A model generated the notes under the pieces. That model did no database searches. It was not told the DNA's origin and worked only from the letters and a program-made list of their open reading frames with translations. Positions 26,574-35,814 of a DNA stretch of 64,000 nt are shown here, in pieces. Positions within the stretch are counted from its first letter, which is position 1; every line of letters starts with the position of its first letter. The translations under genes were made by a program, and so were the position numbers. Origin of the DNA: Pelomonas aquatica (GTDB lineage Bacteria; Pseudomonadota; Gammaproteobacteria; Burkholderiales; Burkholderiaceae_C); contig NZ_JAPPUW010000006.1 in assembly GCF_026712205.1 (NCBI RefSeq), forward strand, positions 62,001 through 126,000, in the 5' to 3' direction.

Positions 26574-27408
26574 ACGCATGCAGCCATTGCTGGGCACGTT
26601 TGTCACCATACGGGCACAAGGCCAGGAAGGCGTGCCTGAATCCGAGGTGACGGGCGCGGTCAGCGCTGCGTTCTCGGCCATAGCCCGGGTGCAGCGGCTG
26701 ATGAGCTTTCATCGCCATGACAGCGACGTGGGCCGGCTCAACCGGGCTCGCCCTGGCTGTCACTTGCGCGTGCATCGCTGGACGAGCGCTGTGCTCAGCG
26801 AGGCGTTGCAGCTGCACATGGCGAGCGCCGGTGCTTTCGATTGCAACGTCGGTCGGGTTCTCGTGCGAGGCGGCTTGCTACCTCGCTCACGCCCCGCCGT
26901 TGTCGGCCGATCCAAAACGTCCATGTCCCGTGCCATCAGGTTGGCAGAGGGTGGCCGCGTCAACGTCGCCCAACGGGTTTCGCTTGATCTCGGAGGCATC
27001 GCAAAAGGATTTGCTGTCGACCAGGCGGTGCGTGTCCTGCGCAGTCGGGGCATGCAAAGTGGGCTTGTCAACGCCGGGGGCGACCTCTACGCCTTCGGCT
27101 CGGCGCCACAAGAAATCTGGGTTCGATGCCCGAAGTCGCCGACTGACATGAAGTTGATCGGACGGCTGCAAAACGGTGCCGTCGCGACGTCCGCCAGCTA
27201 TTTCGCCTCCAACCTGGGCAACGACGGCAAGGCGGCAAGTGCCATCGTGAATCCGAGGCACCAGAGGCGTGTTGGCCTGCCAGGGAGCGTTTCTGTGGTC
27301 GCGAAAAGCTGCCTGCAGGCCGATGCGCTCACGAAAATAGTTGCGTTGCGAGGCTCCCTTCCCGCCAGCATCCAGAGGCGAGCGCGAGCAACGGTCATCC
27401 GACTATGA
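26560..27408 (+). CDS. apbE: FAD:protein FMN transferase (ApbE)
   Basis: 282 residues with the ApbE signatures: PLLGTFVTI at the N-terminus, LMSFHRHDSDVGRLNR, SLDLGGIAKGFAVDQAV and LVNAGGDLYAFG, followed by the ATSASYFAS region. It transfers FMN from FAD to a Thr or Ser on the partner encoded just upstream. The GTG at 26560 overlaps that gene; ATG at 26578 is an alternative that begins directly before PLLGTF. No classical signal peptide is visible from either start, so its cellular side is unclear. The stop codon overlaps the next start (ATGA). Confidence 0.9.
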   Translation: MASVERMQPLLGTFVTIRAQGQEGVPESEVTGAVSAAFSAIARVQRLMSFHRHDSDVGRLNRARPGCHLRVHRWTSAVLSEALQLHMASAGAFDCNVGRVLVRGGLLPRSRPAVVGRSKTSMSRAIRLAEGGRVNVAQRVSLDLGGIAKGFAVDQAVRVLRSRGMQSGLVNAGGDLYAFGSAPQEIWVRCPKSPTDMKLIGRLQNGAVATSASYFASNLGNDGKAASAIVNPRHQRRVGLPGSVSVVAKSCLQADALTKIVALRGSLPASIQRRARATVIRL

Positions 27409-27908
27409 CGACGACAAGACCTCAACCGTTCAGCATTCGCCTGCCAGCTTTTCAGCGGTGGGCGACCTATGGCACGTTGGCAGTGGTCGCAGCAAGCGGA
27501 ACTGCCTGGCTCGTCGTTCATGACTGGCTGCGGTTGAACTGGTTTGCCGCTGAGCACAGGCTGCTCGTGACACACGGCGTTGCCGCCGCCCTTGCACTTA
27601 CCGTTGTCGGAGGTTTGCTGCCGCTGCATATCCGGCTGGCCTGGCGCATCCGCCGCAACCTTTGGTCCGGTGCGTTCACCCTCATCATCATGGGACTGCT
27701 CGGCTTGAGCGGTTGGTTCCTCTACTACGGTGACGAGGAGTGGCGGGAAATTACCCGTTGGCTGCATATTGCAGTTGGCCTGCTCAGTTGCGCCGTGGTC
27801 CCGTTCCATGTCTGGATGGGCAGACGTCGCTCGGCAAAGCAGCAAGCCCCTCAAGCGCTGCCTACGCAGGTAGGCAAGGAATCGTTGGCCACGAACTGTG
27901 CCCCTTAG
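27405..27908 (+). CDS. Four-helix membrane protein, cytochrome b-like (DUF4405-like)
   Basis: 167 residues with four transmembrane helices. Two helices carry paired His spaced for bis-His heme b: THGVAAALALTVVGGLLPLH (helix 2) and RWLHIAVGLLSCAVVPFH (helix 4). This resembles the DUF4405/cytochrome b-like membrane component of flavinylated electron-transfer systems. It would move electrons from the quinone pool or cytosol to the FMN protein outside. Last gene of the Fur-box operon (4-bp overlap with apbE). The C-terminal 25 residues are hydrophilic. Heme binding is inferred from the His pattern only. Confidence 0.7.
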   Translation: MTTTRPQPFSIRLPAFQRWATYGTLAVVAASGTAWLVVHDWLRLNWFAAEHRLLVTHGVAAALALTVVGGLLPLHIRLAWRIRRNLWSGAFTLIIMGLLGLSGWFLYYGDEEWREITRWLHIAVGLLSCAVVPFHVWMGRRRSAKQQAPQALPTQVGKESLATNCAP

Positions 27909-28019
27909 CGGACCCAGTTCCGGCGTTTTCCCATCTATGACGAGCGCATCCTGTTGCAGCCGCGAGGCTGGCGGTATCACAGCTGTCGATTCCGATCACC
28001 GAACCGTGGGAGGTGCATT

Positions 28020-28328
28020 GTGCAAATGAGATTGACGCCGATGGACTCGATCCAGTCGATCGCTCGCTCGGCCGAGGCACTGACCAAGCCGGCTTCGGTA
28101 CAAGGGCGAGGGTTTCAGGATGCCTTGGCAAGTGCGCTTCAAACCACCAGCGACCTGCAAAAGGAGTCGGGCAGGTTGAGCAAGGAGTTCTCGCTGGACA
28201 ACCCCACGGTCAGTCTCGAGGAAACGATGATCGCCGGACAAAAGTCGAACATCGCTTTTCAGGCGACTTTGCAGGTGCGCAACCGGCTGGTTCAGGCCTA
28301 CAGCGAAGTCATGAACATGCAGATCTGA
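28020..28328 (+). CDS. fliE: Orphan flagellar basal-body protein FliE
   Basis: 102 residues, normal length for FliE (about 104). The C-terminal half is unmistakable: VSLEETMIAGQKSNIAFQ, then VQAYSEVMNMQI, the conserved end that contacts the rod and export gate. The N-terminal half (SALQTTSDLQKESGRLSKEF) is a typical helical segment. GTG at 28020 has GGGAGG 6 bp upstream; ATG at 28026 is the alternative. No other flagellar gene lies near: the neighbours are the iron-linked operon and a Cus pump. An flgB gene, whose product is FliE's structural neighbour, appears alone at 59828. Confidence 0.88.
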   Translation: MQMRLTPMDSIQSIARSAEALTKPASVQGRGFQDALASALQTTSDLQKESGRLSKEFSLDNPTVSLEETMIAGQKSNIAFQATLQVRNRLVQAYSEVMNMQI

Positions 28329-28382
28329 GGCGATAACCAGGTCGATCAAGGGCCCCTCCGTGTCAAACCTGCCGTGGTGTAA

Positions 28383-28401
28383 GGCGACGGAACCCGTCGC
28401 C
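28383..28401. other. Short perfect hairpin between fliE and the Cus operon
   Basis: GGCGACGG-AAC-CCGTCGCC, an 8-bp stem with a 3-nt loop and no T run on either side. It could be a weak terminator, an mRNA stabiliser or a protein-binding site ahead of the operon starting at 28495. Confidence 0.35.
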
Positions 28402-28494
28402 GACGCATACCGCTTACGCGTTGGCTCTGGACGGAAACGCGCAGACTTTGATCTGGATCTAACGCCCCCGGCCACACGCGGATAGACTTTGCCC

Positions 28495-28902
28495 ATGATG
28501 TTGAACAAGACCTACCGGCGCTGGATCGCGAGCTTGCTCGCGGCGGTGCTGGTGTGTCTGCAGCTCTCTACGGCAGCCTACGCCTGCCCCGTCCCGACCG
28601 GCTCGGAGTCGATGCCGATGGTCAGCATGGCCGGCATGGCCGACTGCGACCAGATGTCCGGGATGGACACCGAACAGCCGCAGCTGTGCAAGGCGCATTG
28701 CGACCGCGACAAGCAGACGGTCAACAACGCGCCGGCGCCTGACCTTGCGCCCGCGGTTCTCCTCGATCAGCTCTTCACCCGCCTGGCCCTCTGGCTCCCG
28801 CCCGAGACCGCAGAGGCACTCCCTGCGGTCATTACCGCCCACACCGGCCCGCCAGACGGCACGCTGCCGGTGTATCTCACCCTCCAGGTCCTCCGCAATT
28901 AA
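28495..28902 (+). CDS. Small secreted Met/Cys-rich protein of the Cus operon
   Basis: 135 residues from MMLNKTYRRWIAS. Signal peptide ending near STAAYA, then a segment with many Met and Cys (MPMVSMAGMADCDQMSGMD, LCKAHCDRD) likely to bind Cu(I), and a helical C-terminal part. Proteins of this style often precede heavy-metal RND operons (DUF2946/CzcI-like position), but the family is not firmly identified. A TTG two codons upstream is also possible. First gene of the rightward Cus-like cluster. Confidence 0.65.
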   Translation: MMLNKTYRRWIASLLAAVLVCLQLSTAAYACPVPTGSESMPMVSMAGMADCDQMSGMDTEQPQLCKAHCDRDKQTVNNAPAPDLAPAVLLDQLFTRLALWLPPETAEALPAVITAHTGPPDGTLPVYLTLQVLRN

Positions 28903-28993
28903 GCCCTGACGTCCGCGCTGCCGCACGCGCGGCGGCGTGCCCACGTCTCGCGTCGCTTGCCGACTGCTTCCAGGCTTTTTGTGGAGCGCCATC

Positions 28994-30280
28994 ATGGCCA
29001 TCTTCTTTTGGGCGGGATCTTGGTCCCGCTCCGGCGGCACAGGAGCTACCTGCCGCCGCATCCGCAAGGCTGTCATCGCGGCAGGCTTACTTGCAGGCGC
29101 CGCCGTGCATGCGGCCCCCGTCACCTTCGAACAGGCCTTGTTGCTCGCTGAACAGCGCTCCGCCGCACTGACGGCGCGCCAGGCCGCGGCAGAAGGCGCG
29201 CAACAGGCGCGCACGGCCGCAGGGCGCCTGCCCGACCCCAAGCTGGCTGTCGGCATCGAGAACTTCCCGATCTCAGGTCGCGAGCGTTTCAGCTGGAACC
29301 GCGAGTCCATGACCATGCGACGTGTCGGCGTCATGCAGGACGTGCCCAACGCTGCCAAGCGGGCCGCCCAGCGCGACGCTGCCGACGCCAAGGCCGAGCG
29401 CGAGCACGCGATGCTGGAAGCCGAACGCCTGGCGGTACGCCGCGAGGCGGCGCTGGCCTGGCTCGCCCTGCACTTCGCCGAGCAAAAGCTGAACGTCTTC
29501 GCAACGCTCGAGCAAGAGAACCGCCTCTTGCAGGACACGTTGTCTGCCCGCGTCGCATCCGGAGCCGCCACGCCCGGCGATGCGCTGATGGTGCGCCAGG
29601 AGGCCTTGGAGCTGGCCGACCGAAGGGACGAACTGCAGGCCGGCGTCGAGCAGGCACGGGTCCAACTGCGGCGCTGGACCGGCGACCAGCCGGAACTGTC
29701 CGCTGAGGCTGAACCGCCCCCGCTGCGGCCGGACCTGGCGCGATTGCTGGGCGGGCTTGATCGGCATGCCGAACTGCTGGCCTTCAACCCGATGCTCGCA
29801 ATGGCTCGCGCCGACCTCAGCGAGGCAGAAGCGATGCGCCAGGGTGATTGGGGCTGGGAGGTCGCCTACGGCAACCGCGCACGGTCCTTCGGTGACATGG
29901 TCTCGTTCCAGCTCACCTTCGAGCTGCCCGTCTCACGGGCCACGCGCCAGGAACCCGTTGTCGCTTCCCGCCGTAAGGACGTCGAGCGGCTTGAGGCCGA
30001 GCGGGAGGATGCGCTGCGCCGCATCCGCGCCGAGGTGGATACCCAGGTTGCGGAGTTGCAGCGACTGGAGCGTGTGCTGCAGCGCCAGCTAACCGCCACG
30101 CAACCGCTTGCCCGGGAGCGCGCCCAGGTGACCCTGGCCAGCTACCAGTCCGGCCGCGCCGACCTCGGTGCCGTGCTCACCGCCCGCAAGAGCGCTGCCG
30201 AAGCGCAGTTGCGCGGTCTCGATCTTCAAGCCCAGGTGCTGGCCCAGCAGGCCCGCCTGGCCTATCTCATTGCGGAGTGA
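28994..30280 (+). CDS. cusC: TolC-family outer-membrane factor (CusC-like)
   Basis: About 428 residues from MAIFFWAGSW, with GGAG 7 bp upstream. Signal region to about HAAP, then two outer-membrane efflux repeats: TFEQALLLAEQRSAALTARQ, GRLPDPKLAVGIENFP, and later VTLASYQSGRADLGAVLTAR. No lipobox Cys is evident, so it may not be lipidated. It forms the outer-membrane channel for the CusB/CusA-like pair that follows at once (4-bp gap), exporting Cu(I)/Ag(I) from the periplasm. Confidence 0.88.
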   Translation: MAIFFWAGSWSRSGGTGATCRRIRKAVIAAGLLAGAAVHAAPVTFEQALLLAEQRSAALTARQAAAEGAQQARTAAGRLPDPKLAVGIENFPISGRERFSWNRESMTMRRVGVMQDVPNAAKRAAQRDAADAKAEREHAMLEAERLAVRREAALAWLALHFAEQKLNVFATLEQENRLLQDTLSARVASGAATPGDALMVRQEALELADRRDELQAGVEQARVQLRRWTGDQPELSAEAEPPPLRPDLARLLGGLDRHAELLAFNPMLAMARADLSEAEAMRQGDWGWEVAYGNRARSFGDMVSFQLTFELPVSRATRQEPVVASRRKDVERLEAEREDALRRIRAEVDTQVAELQRLERVLQRQLTATQPLARERAQVTLASYQSGRADLGAVLTARKSAAEAQLRGLDLQAQVLAQQARLAYLIAE

Positions 30281-30284
30281 CCCC

Positions 30285-31820
30285 ATGACCTCCAACAAGA
30301 AACTGTCCGCCGTCGCCATGCTGCTCGTCGCTGCGGGCGCAGGCCTGGGCTACGGCGTCGCCCATTGGCGTACGGCCTCGATGTCGGACCCATCCGCCAC
30401 GGTGTCCGGAACCAAAGAGACGACCAAGAGTCCGGCCGGTGAGCGCAAGGCCCTGTATTGGTACGACCCCATGGTGCCGCAGCAGAAGTTCGACAAGCCA
30501 GGTAAGTCGCCGTTCATGGACATGCAGCTGGTGCCCAAGTACGCCGATGAGGCGCCCTCAGGTGGCGTTGCCGTCGACCCGCGCGTCGCCCAGACCCTGG
30601 GGGTACGCACCGCAACCGTGGAGAAGCAGCGGCTCGGCGCCTCGTTCCAGGTGCCGGCCGTCGTGCAGCTCAACGAACGCGACGTGGCCATCCTGCAGGC
30701 GCGCACCGCTGGCTTCGTCCAACGGGTGGCCCGCCTGGCACCGGGCGATGTCGTCGCTAACGGTGCCTTCATCGCCGAACTGCTGGTTCCCGAGTGGGCA
30801 GGCGCCCAGCAGGAATTCCTGGCGGTGCGCCAAACGGGCGATGCGGCCCTGACCGCCGCGGCCCGCCAGCGCTTGGTGCTGCTCGGCATGCCGACGTCCC
30901 TGATCCAGCAGGTGGAACACAGCGGACAGGTACAGGCGCTCTCCAACGTGCACGCCCCCACCGGCGGGCTGGTACAGGAGTTGATGGTGCGACCCGGCAT
31001 GACAGTGTCCCAAGGCATGAGCCTCGCCCGCATCACCGGTTTGTCGACCGTCTGGCTAGAAGCCGCCCTCCCCGAAACCCAGGCCAGCGTCGCCCGCGTC
31101 GGACAGCCCGTCGAGGTGTTGTTGGCGGCGTTTCCCGGCGAGACACTGCGCGGCAAGATCACAGCGATCCTGCCTGAGGCGAATGCTGAGACACGCACCC
31201 TGCGCGTCCGGGCCGAGCTCCCAAATCCGCAAGGCCGGCTGCGGGCGGGGATGTTTGCTCAGATGCGCCTGGGCGGGACGGCCGAAGAGGTGCTCGTCGT
31301 GCCTGCCGAGGCCGTGATCCGCACAGGCCAGCGTGCTGTCGTCTATGTGGCTGAGCAGCTTGGGCGCTTTACGCCGGTCCAGGTGCGTCTGGGTCGCGAG
31401 CTGGGTGACAAGCTGGAGGTGCTGGAGGGATTGCAGCCCGGCCAACAGGTTGTGGCGTCCGGCCAATTCCTGATCGACTCGGAAGCGAGCATGCAGGGTG
31501 TGCTGCAGCGCCAGGCCACTCCGGCAGCGCCTGCTGCCAGCGCGGCTGCCGTGCCGGCGGCCTCATCGACAGCTTCTGCCGTTTCGGCACTTCAGGCGGT
31601 CGGCAGGATCGTGGAGCTTTCGGGGCAGAGCGTCACGCTGGATCACAGCGCCGTGCCGGCCCTCAAATGGCCAGCCATGCAGATGGGCTTCCGGCTCGCG
31701 CGGCCGGAGCTGGCCAAGGGCGTGAAGGTGGGCGACACCGTCCGCTTCACCTTCCGGGAAAGCCAGGACGGCTATGAAGTCGTCGCCATGCAGCGCGAGA
31801 CACCGGGAGGCGCACGATGA
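30285..31820 (+). CDS. cusB: CusB-like membrane-fusion protein with HMBD and CusF domains
   Basis: 511 residues. An N-terminal anchor ([17 protein letters not shown]) is followed by a heavy-metal-binding domain ([20 protein letters not shown], then MDMQLVPKY). The periplasmic adaptor core has [27 protein letters not shown] and [11 protein letters not shown]. After a Ser/Ala-rich linker, the C-terminal 70 residues form a CusF domain: [27 protein letters not shown]. Unlike the free CusF-like protein at 3188, this copy keeps the copper-capping Trp and both Mets. The fusion puts the chaperone on the pump. ATG at 30285 is chosen; the stop overlaps the cusA start (ATGA). Confidence 0.93.
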   Translation: MTSNKKLSAVAMLLVAAGAGLGYGVAHWRTASMSDPSATVSGTKETTKSPAGERKALYWYDPMVPQQKFDKPGKSPFMDMQLVPKYADEAPSGGVAVDPRVAQTLGVRTATVEKQRLGASFQVPAVVQLNERDVAILQARTAGFVQRVARLAPGDVVANGAFIAELLVPEWAGAQQEFLAVRQTGDAALTAAARQRLVLLGMPTSLIQQVEHSGQVQALSNVHAPTGGLVQELMVRPGMTVSQGMSLARITGLSTVWLEAALPETQASVARVGQPVEVLLAAFPGETLRGKITAILPEANAETRTLRVRAELPNPQGRLRAGMFAQMRLGGTAEEVLVVPAEAVIRTGQRAVVYVAEQLGRFTPVQVRLGRELGDKLEVLEGLQPGQQVVASGQFLIDSEASMQGVLQRQATPAAPAASAAAVPAASSTASAVSALQAVGRIVELSGQSVTLDHSAVPALKWPAMQMGFRLARPELAKGVKVGDTVRFTFRESQDGYEVVAMQRETPGGAR

Positions 31821-34800
31821 TCGGCGCGCTGATCCGCTGGTCGGTCGGCAATCGCTTCCTGGTGCTGCTGTCCACGCTCTTCCTCGCCGTCGCCGGCGTG
31901 CTGTCGCTGCGCTCGACACCGATCGACGCCCTGCCCGACCTGTCCGACGTACAGGTCATCATCCGCACCAGCTACCCCGGCCAGGCGCCACAGATCGTCG
32001 AGAACCAGGTCACCTATCCACTGGCGACCACCATGCTGTCGGTGCCCGGCGCCAAGGCCGTGCGGGCGTTCTCCTTCTTCGGCGACTCCTTCGTCTATGT
32101 GCTGTTCGATGACGGCACGGACCTGTACTGGGCTCGTTCCCGCGTGCTGGAGTACCTCAGCCAGGTGCAGGGCCGGCTGCCAGCGACGGCCAAGCCCTCG
32201 CTCGGCCCCGACGCGACCGGCGTGGGCTGGGTCTTCCAGTACGCCCTCGTGGACCGCACAGGTCGCCATGACCTGTCACAGCTGCGGGCGCTGCAGGATT
32301 GGTTCCTCAAGTTCGAGCTGAAGGCCGTCGCCAACGTGGCCGAGGTGGCCACGGTGGGCGGCATGGTCAAGCAGTACCAGGTGGTGGTCGACCCGGCCAA
32401 GCTCATCGCCTACGGGATCACGCATAACCAGGTACGCGAGGCGCTGATGAACGGCAACCAGGAGGCTGGCGGCGCCGTGCTGGAGCTGGCCGAGGCCGAG
32501 TACATGGTGCGCGCCAGCGGCTTCCTGAAGTCGCTGGATGAATTCCGCAGCATCGTGCTGGCCAGCCGCAACGGCGTGCCGGTGTTGCTGAGCCAGGTCG
32601 CGACCGTGCAGGTCGGACCGGAGATGCGCCGTGGCATCACCGAACTGGACGGCGAAGGCGAGGCGGTCGGCGGCGTGGTGATCCTGCGCAACGGCAAGAA
32701 CGCCCAGGCGACGATTGCCGCGATCAAGGACAAGCTCAAGCAGCTGCAGTCCAGCCTGCCTCAGGGTGTCGAGATCGTCACGACCTATGACCGCAGCTCC
32801 TTGATTCAGCGCGCCATCGACAACCTGTCGATGAAGCTGCTCGAAGAGTTTGCGGTGGTCGCCCTGGTCTGCGTGGTTTTCCTGTGGCACCTGCGCTCGG
32901 CGTTGGTGGCAATCATCTCGCTGCCGCTGGGCGTGATGGCGGCCTTCCTGGTGATGCAGCAGCAGGGGTTGAACGCCAACATCATGTCGCTCGGGGGTAT
33001 CGCCATCGCCATCGGCGCCATGGTCGATGCCGCAGTCGTCATGATCGAGAACGCGCATAAGAAGCTGGAGGCTTGGCAGCACGCCCACCCCGGCGAGGAA
33101 CTGAAGGGCGAAGCGCGCTGGGCAGTCATCACCGACGCCGCAGTCGAGGTCGGCCCGGCGCTGTTCTTCTCGCTGCTGATCATCACGCTGTCCTTCGTGC
33201 CGGTCTTTACGTTGCAGGCGCAGGAAGGACGGCTGTTCGGGCCACTGGCCTATACCAAAACCTATGCCATGGCAGCGGCCGCCGGCCTGTCCATCACCCT
33301 CATTCCCGTGCTGATGGGTTACTGGATCCGCGGGCGCATTCCCGACGAACAGCGCAACCCCATCACGCGCGCACTGATCGCGCTATACCGCCCCGCGCTG
33401 GACGCGGTCCTGCGCTGGCCCAAGGCCACGCTCGTCGTGGCCGTCGCGGTCTTCGCCACCACCGCCTGGCCCGTGATGCGCCTGGGTGGCGAGTTCCTGC
33501 CGCCGCTGGATGAGGGTGACCTGCTGTACATGCCTTCCGCACTGCCAGGTTTGTCCGCCCAGAAGGCCGCCGAGCTGCTGCAGATCACCGATCGCATGAT
33601 CAAGACGGTGCCAGAGGTGCAACGGGTGTTTGGCAAGGCCGGCCGGGCGGAGACCGCTACCGACCCCGCGCCGCTGGAGATGTTCGAAACCACCGTGCAG
33701 CTCAAGCCACGCGATCAGTGGCGCCCTGGCATGACCCCGGAAAAACTCGTCGAGGAGCTTGATCGCACGGTGAAAGTGCCGGGCCTGACCAACATCTGGA
33801 TCCCGCCGATCCGCAATCGCATCGACATGCTGGCCACCGGCATCAAGAGCCCCATCGGCGTGAAGGTGTCCGGCACCGATCTCTCCGCGATTGACCGGAT
33901 CGCCGCCCAGGTCGAGGCGGCCGCCAAGAACGTGCCGGGCGTCAGCTCGGCGCTGGCCGAGCGGCTGACCGGCGGACGCTATGTCGACGTGCAGATCGAC
34001 CGCGTGGCCGCCGCGCGCTACGGCATGAACGTGAGCGACATTCAGTCCGTGATCTCAGGGGCGATAGGCGGCGAGAACGTCGGCGAGACGGTAGAAGGCC
34101 TGGCGCGCTTCCCCATCAACCTGCGCTATCCGCGCGAGCTGCGCGATACGCCGGAGAAGCTGCGCAATCTGCCGGTGCTCACGCCCGCTGGCCAGCAGGT
34201 GACGCTCGGCACTCTGGCAGCCGTGACCCTCGTTGACGGACCACCCATGCTCAAGAGCGAGAACGCCCGCCCATCGGGCTGGGTCTACATCGACGTGCGA
34301 GGACGGGACATCGCCTCGGTGGTTGGCGATTTGCGGCGGGAGGTCGCCCAACAGGTGCGGCTCGAGCCAGGCATGAGCCTGGCCTACTCTGGCCAGTTCG
34401 AATACATGGAGCGGGCCAACGAACGGCTCAAGGTGGTGGTGCCTGCCACGCTCTTGATCATCTTCGTGCTGCTGTACCTGACGTTCCGGCGCGCCGAGGA
34501 GGCTGCCCTCATCATGGCCACGTTGCCGCTGGCGCTGACCGGAGGAATCTGGTTCCTCTACCTGTTGGGCTACAACCTGTCCGTGGCCACCGGCGTTGGC
34601 TTCATCGCGCTGGCGGGCGTATCGGCCGAGTTCGGCGTCGTCATGCTGCTGTATCTCAAGCACGCCCTGGAAGACCGGATGCGCGCCGGTATGCCCATCA
34701 CACGCGAGGTCGTGCTCGACGCCATCCGTGAGGGTGCAGTGCTGCGCGTGCGTCCGAAGGCGATGACGGTGGCCGTGATCCTCGCCGGCCTGCTGCCCAT

Positions 34801-34981
34801 CGTCTGGGGATCTGGCACGGGCTCCGAGGTCATGAGCCGCATTGCTGCGCCGATGCTGGGCGGGATGGTGACGGCACCGCTGCTGTCGCTTTTCGTGGTC
34901 CCAGCCGCGTTTGCCTTGATGCGCGTGCGACGCGTCAATAACTATCCCCATCATCACGAGCCGACAGGCCAAGTCACTTGA
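31817..34981 (+). CDS. cusA: CusA-like heavy-metal RND transporter
   Basis: 1054 residues, full length for the HME-RND family. Begins [18 protein letters not shown] and has [43 protein letters not shown] (proton-relay Asp region of helix 4) and [17 protein letters not shown]. The proton-driven trimer takes Cu(I)/Ag(I) from the periplasm or the CusF domain and passes it to the CusB/CusC channel. Domain order is inner-membrane helix, porter, six helices, porter, then the last helix group. The C-terminal tail is short and His-containing ([10 protein letters not shown]). The 4-bp overlap with cusB indicates coupling. Confidence 0.94.
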   Translation: MIGALIRWSVGNRFLVLLSTLFLAVAGVLSLRSTPIDALPDLSDVQVIIRTSYPGQAPQIVENQVTYPLATTMLSVPGAKAVRAFSFFGDSFVYVLFDDGTDLYWARSRVLEYLSQVQGRLPATAKPSLGPDATGVGWVFQYALVDRTGRHDLSQLRALQDWFLKFELKAVANVAEVATVGGMVKQYQVVVDPAKLIAYGITHNQVREALMNGNQEAGGAVLELAEAEYMVRASGFLKSLDEFRSIVLASRNGVPVLLSQVATVQVGPEMRRGITELDGEGEAVGGVVILRNGKNAQATIAAIKDKLKQLQSSLPQGVEIVTTYDRSSLIQRAIDNLSMKLLEEFAVVALVCVVFLWHLRSALVAIISLPLGVMAAFLVMQQQGLNANIMSLGGIAIAIGAMVDAAVVMIENAHKKLEAWQHAHPGEELKGEARWAVITDAAVEVGPALFFSLLIITLSFVPVFTLQAQEGRLFGPLAYTKTYAMAAAAGLSITLIPVLMGYWIRGRIPDEQRNPITRALIALYRPALDAVLRWPKATLVVAVAVFATTAWPVMRLGGEFLPPLDEGDLLYMPSALPGLSAQKAAELLQITDRMIKTVPEVQRVFGKAGRAETATDPAPLEMFETTVQLKPRDQWRPGMTPEKLVEELDRTVKVPGLTNIWIPPIRNRIDMLATGIKSPIGVKVSGTDLSAIDRIAAQVEAAAKNVPGVSSALAERLTGGRYVDVQIDRVAAARYGMNVSDIQSVISGAIGGENVGETVEGLARFPINLRYPRELRDTPEKLRNLPVLTPAGQQVTLGTLAAVTLVDGPPMLKSENARPSGWVYIDVRGRDIASVVGDLRREVAQQVRLEPGMSLAYSGQFEYMERANERLKVVVPATLLIIFVLLYLTFRRAEEAALIMATLPLALTGGIWFLYLLGYNLSVATGVGFIALAGVSAEFGVVMLLYLKHALEDRMRAGMPITREVVLDAIREGAVLRVRPKAMTVAVILAGLLPIVWGSGTGSEVMSRIAAPMLGGMVTAPLLSLFVVPAAFALMRVRRVNNYPHHHEPTGQVT

Positions 34982-35102
34982 GCTGCGCTTATCGGTATGA
35001 CTTGGCCGCAGCAGGCTTGACGATGAAACTTTCGCTGCCATGGCATCCGTCAAGTTTCCATTTGCGGTTGGAATCCCGGCGGCGGGCGTCCAGGCGAGGC
35101 AG

Positions 35103-35133
35103 AAAAAACGCGGCCCCGGCAAGAGCCGGGGCC
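35103..35133 (-). terminator. Intrinsic terminator (leftward)
   Basis: GGCCCCGGC (35112-35120), an AAGA loop and GCCGGGGCC (35125-35133). On the minus strand the stem is followed by GCG and a run of six T. It ends the leftward cadR or small-RNA transcript and separates it from the end of cusA. Confidence 0.8.
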
Positions 35134-35215
35134 ATAAAGCTTCGACGCTGTCATCACGCCGACGCTCCTGCTCAGGGAGGTAAAGCAGGGAGACCAGCAC
35201 CGCCAGTCTCGAGAG
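35103..35215 (-). ncRNA. Putative small RNA, copy 1, ending in a terminator
   Basis: On the minus strand, a hairpin CCTGCT / AGCAGG (35167-35189) exposes a CU-rich loop containing ACCTCCC. It is followed by a GCGTCGGCGTGATGACAGCG-type spacer and an intrinsic terminator: GCCGGGGCC-type 9-bp stem (35112-35133) with a run of six T. The same arrangement recurs on the plus strand at 41060-41154 with high sequence identity. It lies 50 bp downstream of the cadR stop codon and could be processed from that mRNA or transcribed alone. Exact ends are estimated. CU-rich loops are typical of RNAs that pair with ribosome-binding sites. Confidence 0.55.
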
Positions 35216-35265
35216 CAACTTTAGCAGCCAACGCCCCTTTGTTTGCGCGGCGGGTATACCGACTC

Positions 35266-35718
35266 TCAGTGCTTGTGCACCGAGCGCAGATGGCTTGCAC
35301 TCTGATCCGCCGGCGTTTTCTCTTGCGAAGCTTCGGCGAGACCGGAAAGGATGCCGCACTGGTCCGTGCGCCTGGCGTCCCCACAACGCTGGCGAAGTTC
35401 CTTGAGCTGCTGTTCCAGCGCTCGCAGCTCCTTGATGCGCTTGGACACGTGTCCGATGTGCTCGTCGAGCAGCGAGTTGACGTCCCCGCAGTCCTCACCA
35501 GGTGCGTCCCTGAAGCGCAGCAGAACACGAACCTCGTCCAGCGACATGTCGAGGCCTCGGCAGTAGCGAATGAACTGAAGCCGCTCCAGGTGCGGCGCCT
35601 CGTACACACGAAAGTTGCCCTGCGTACGGCCAGGCGCAGGCAGCAACCCCTCCCGCTCGTAGAAGCGGATGGTCTCGATGGGCGTTGTTGACGCAGCGGA
35701 CAAGTCACCAATCTTCAT
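35266..35718 (-). CDS. cadR: CadR/PbrR-type MerR regulator (Cd/Pb/Zn)
   Basis: 150 residues from MKIGDLSAAS. MerR helix-turn-helix (TTPIETIRFYEREGLLPAPG), then FRVYEAPHLERLQFIRYCRGLDMSLDEV, as in CadR and PbrR. Metal ligands are recognisable at C77 (GEDCGDVN) and C112 (RQRCGD) with a third Cys at 121 (DQCGIL). The C-terminus is His-containing (HLRSVHKH), as in CadR. The frame opens to 35784, but ATG at 35718 gives the family N-terminus. It is divergent from the ATPase gene and reads the shared promoter at 35756. Confidence 0.92.
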   Translation of the reverse strand: MKIGDLSAASTTPIETIRFYEREGLLPAPGRTQGNFRVYEAPHLERLQFIRYCRGLDMSLDEVRVLLRFRDAPGEDCGDVNSLLDEHIGHVSKRIKELRALEQQLKELRQRCGDARRTDQCGILSGLAEASQEKTPADQSASHLRSVHKH

Positions 35719-35755
35719 GGGTCCCCCGGGGCTTACAGGACAGAAGTGTAGGGAC

Positions 35756-35786
35756 TTGACTCTGTAGCAGCTACAGGTTGTCAAAT
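35756..35786 (+). promoter_or_regulatory. MerR-type cadA promoter and CadR/PbrR operator
   Basis: TTGACT (35756-35761), a 19-bp spacer and TCAAAT (35781-35786). The spacer contains the perfect 15-bp dyad CTGTAGCAGCTACAG (35762-35776), placed where CadR/PbrR binds. The layout matches known pbrA/cadA promoters. Confidence 0.88.
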
Positions 35787-35814
35787 ACCCTCAATAGCTG
35801 AAGAACGATCAAGC

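Noticed and set aside
34055-35386. Minus-strand frame running from inside cusA into the small-RNA region
   Set aside because: Most of it is antisense to the pump gene. The part in the intergenic region is better explained by the hairpin and terminator.
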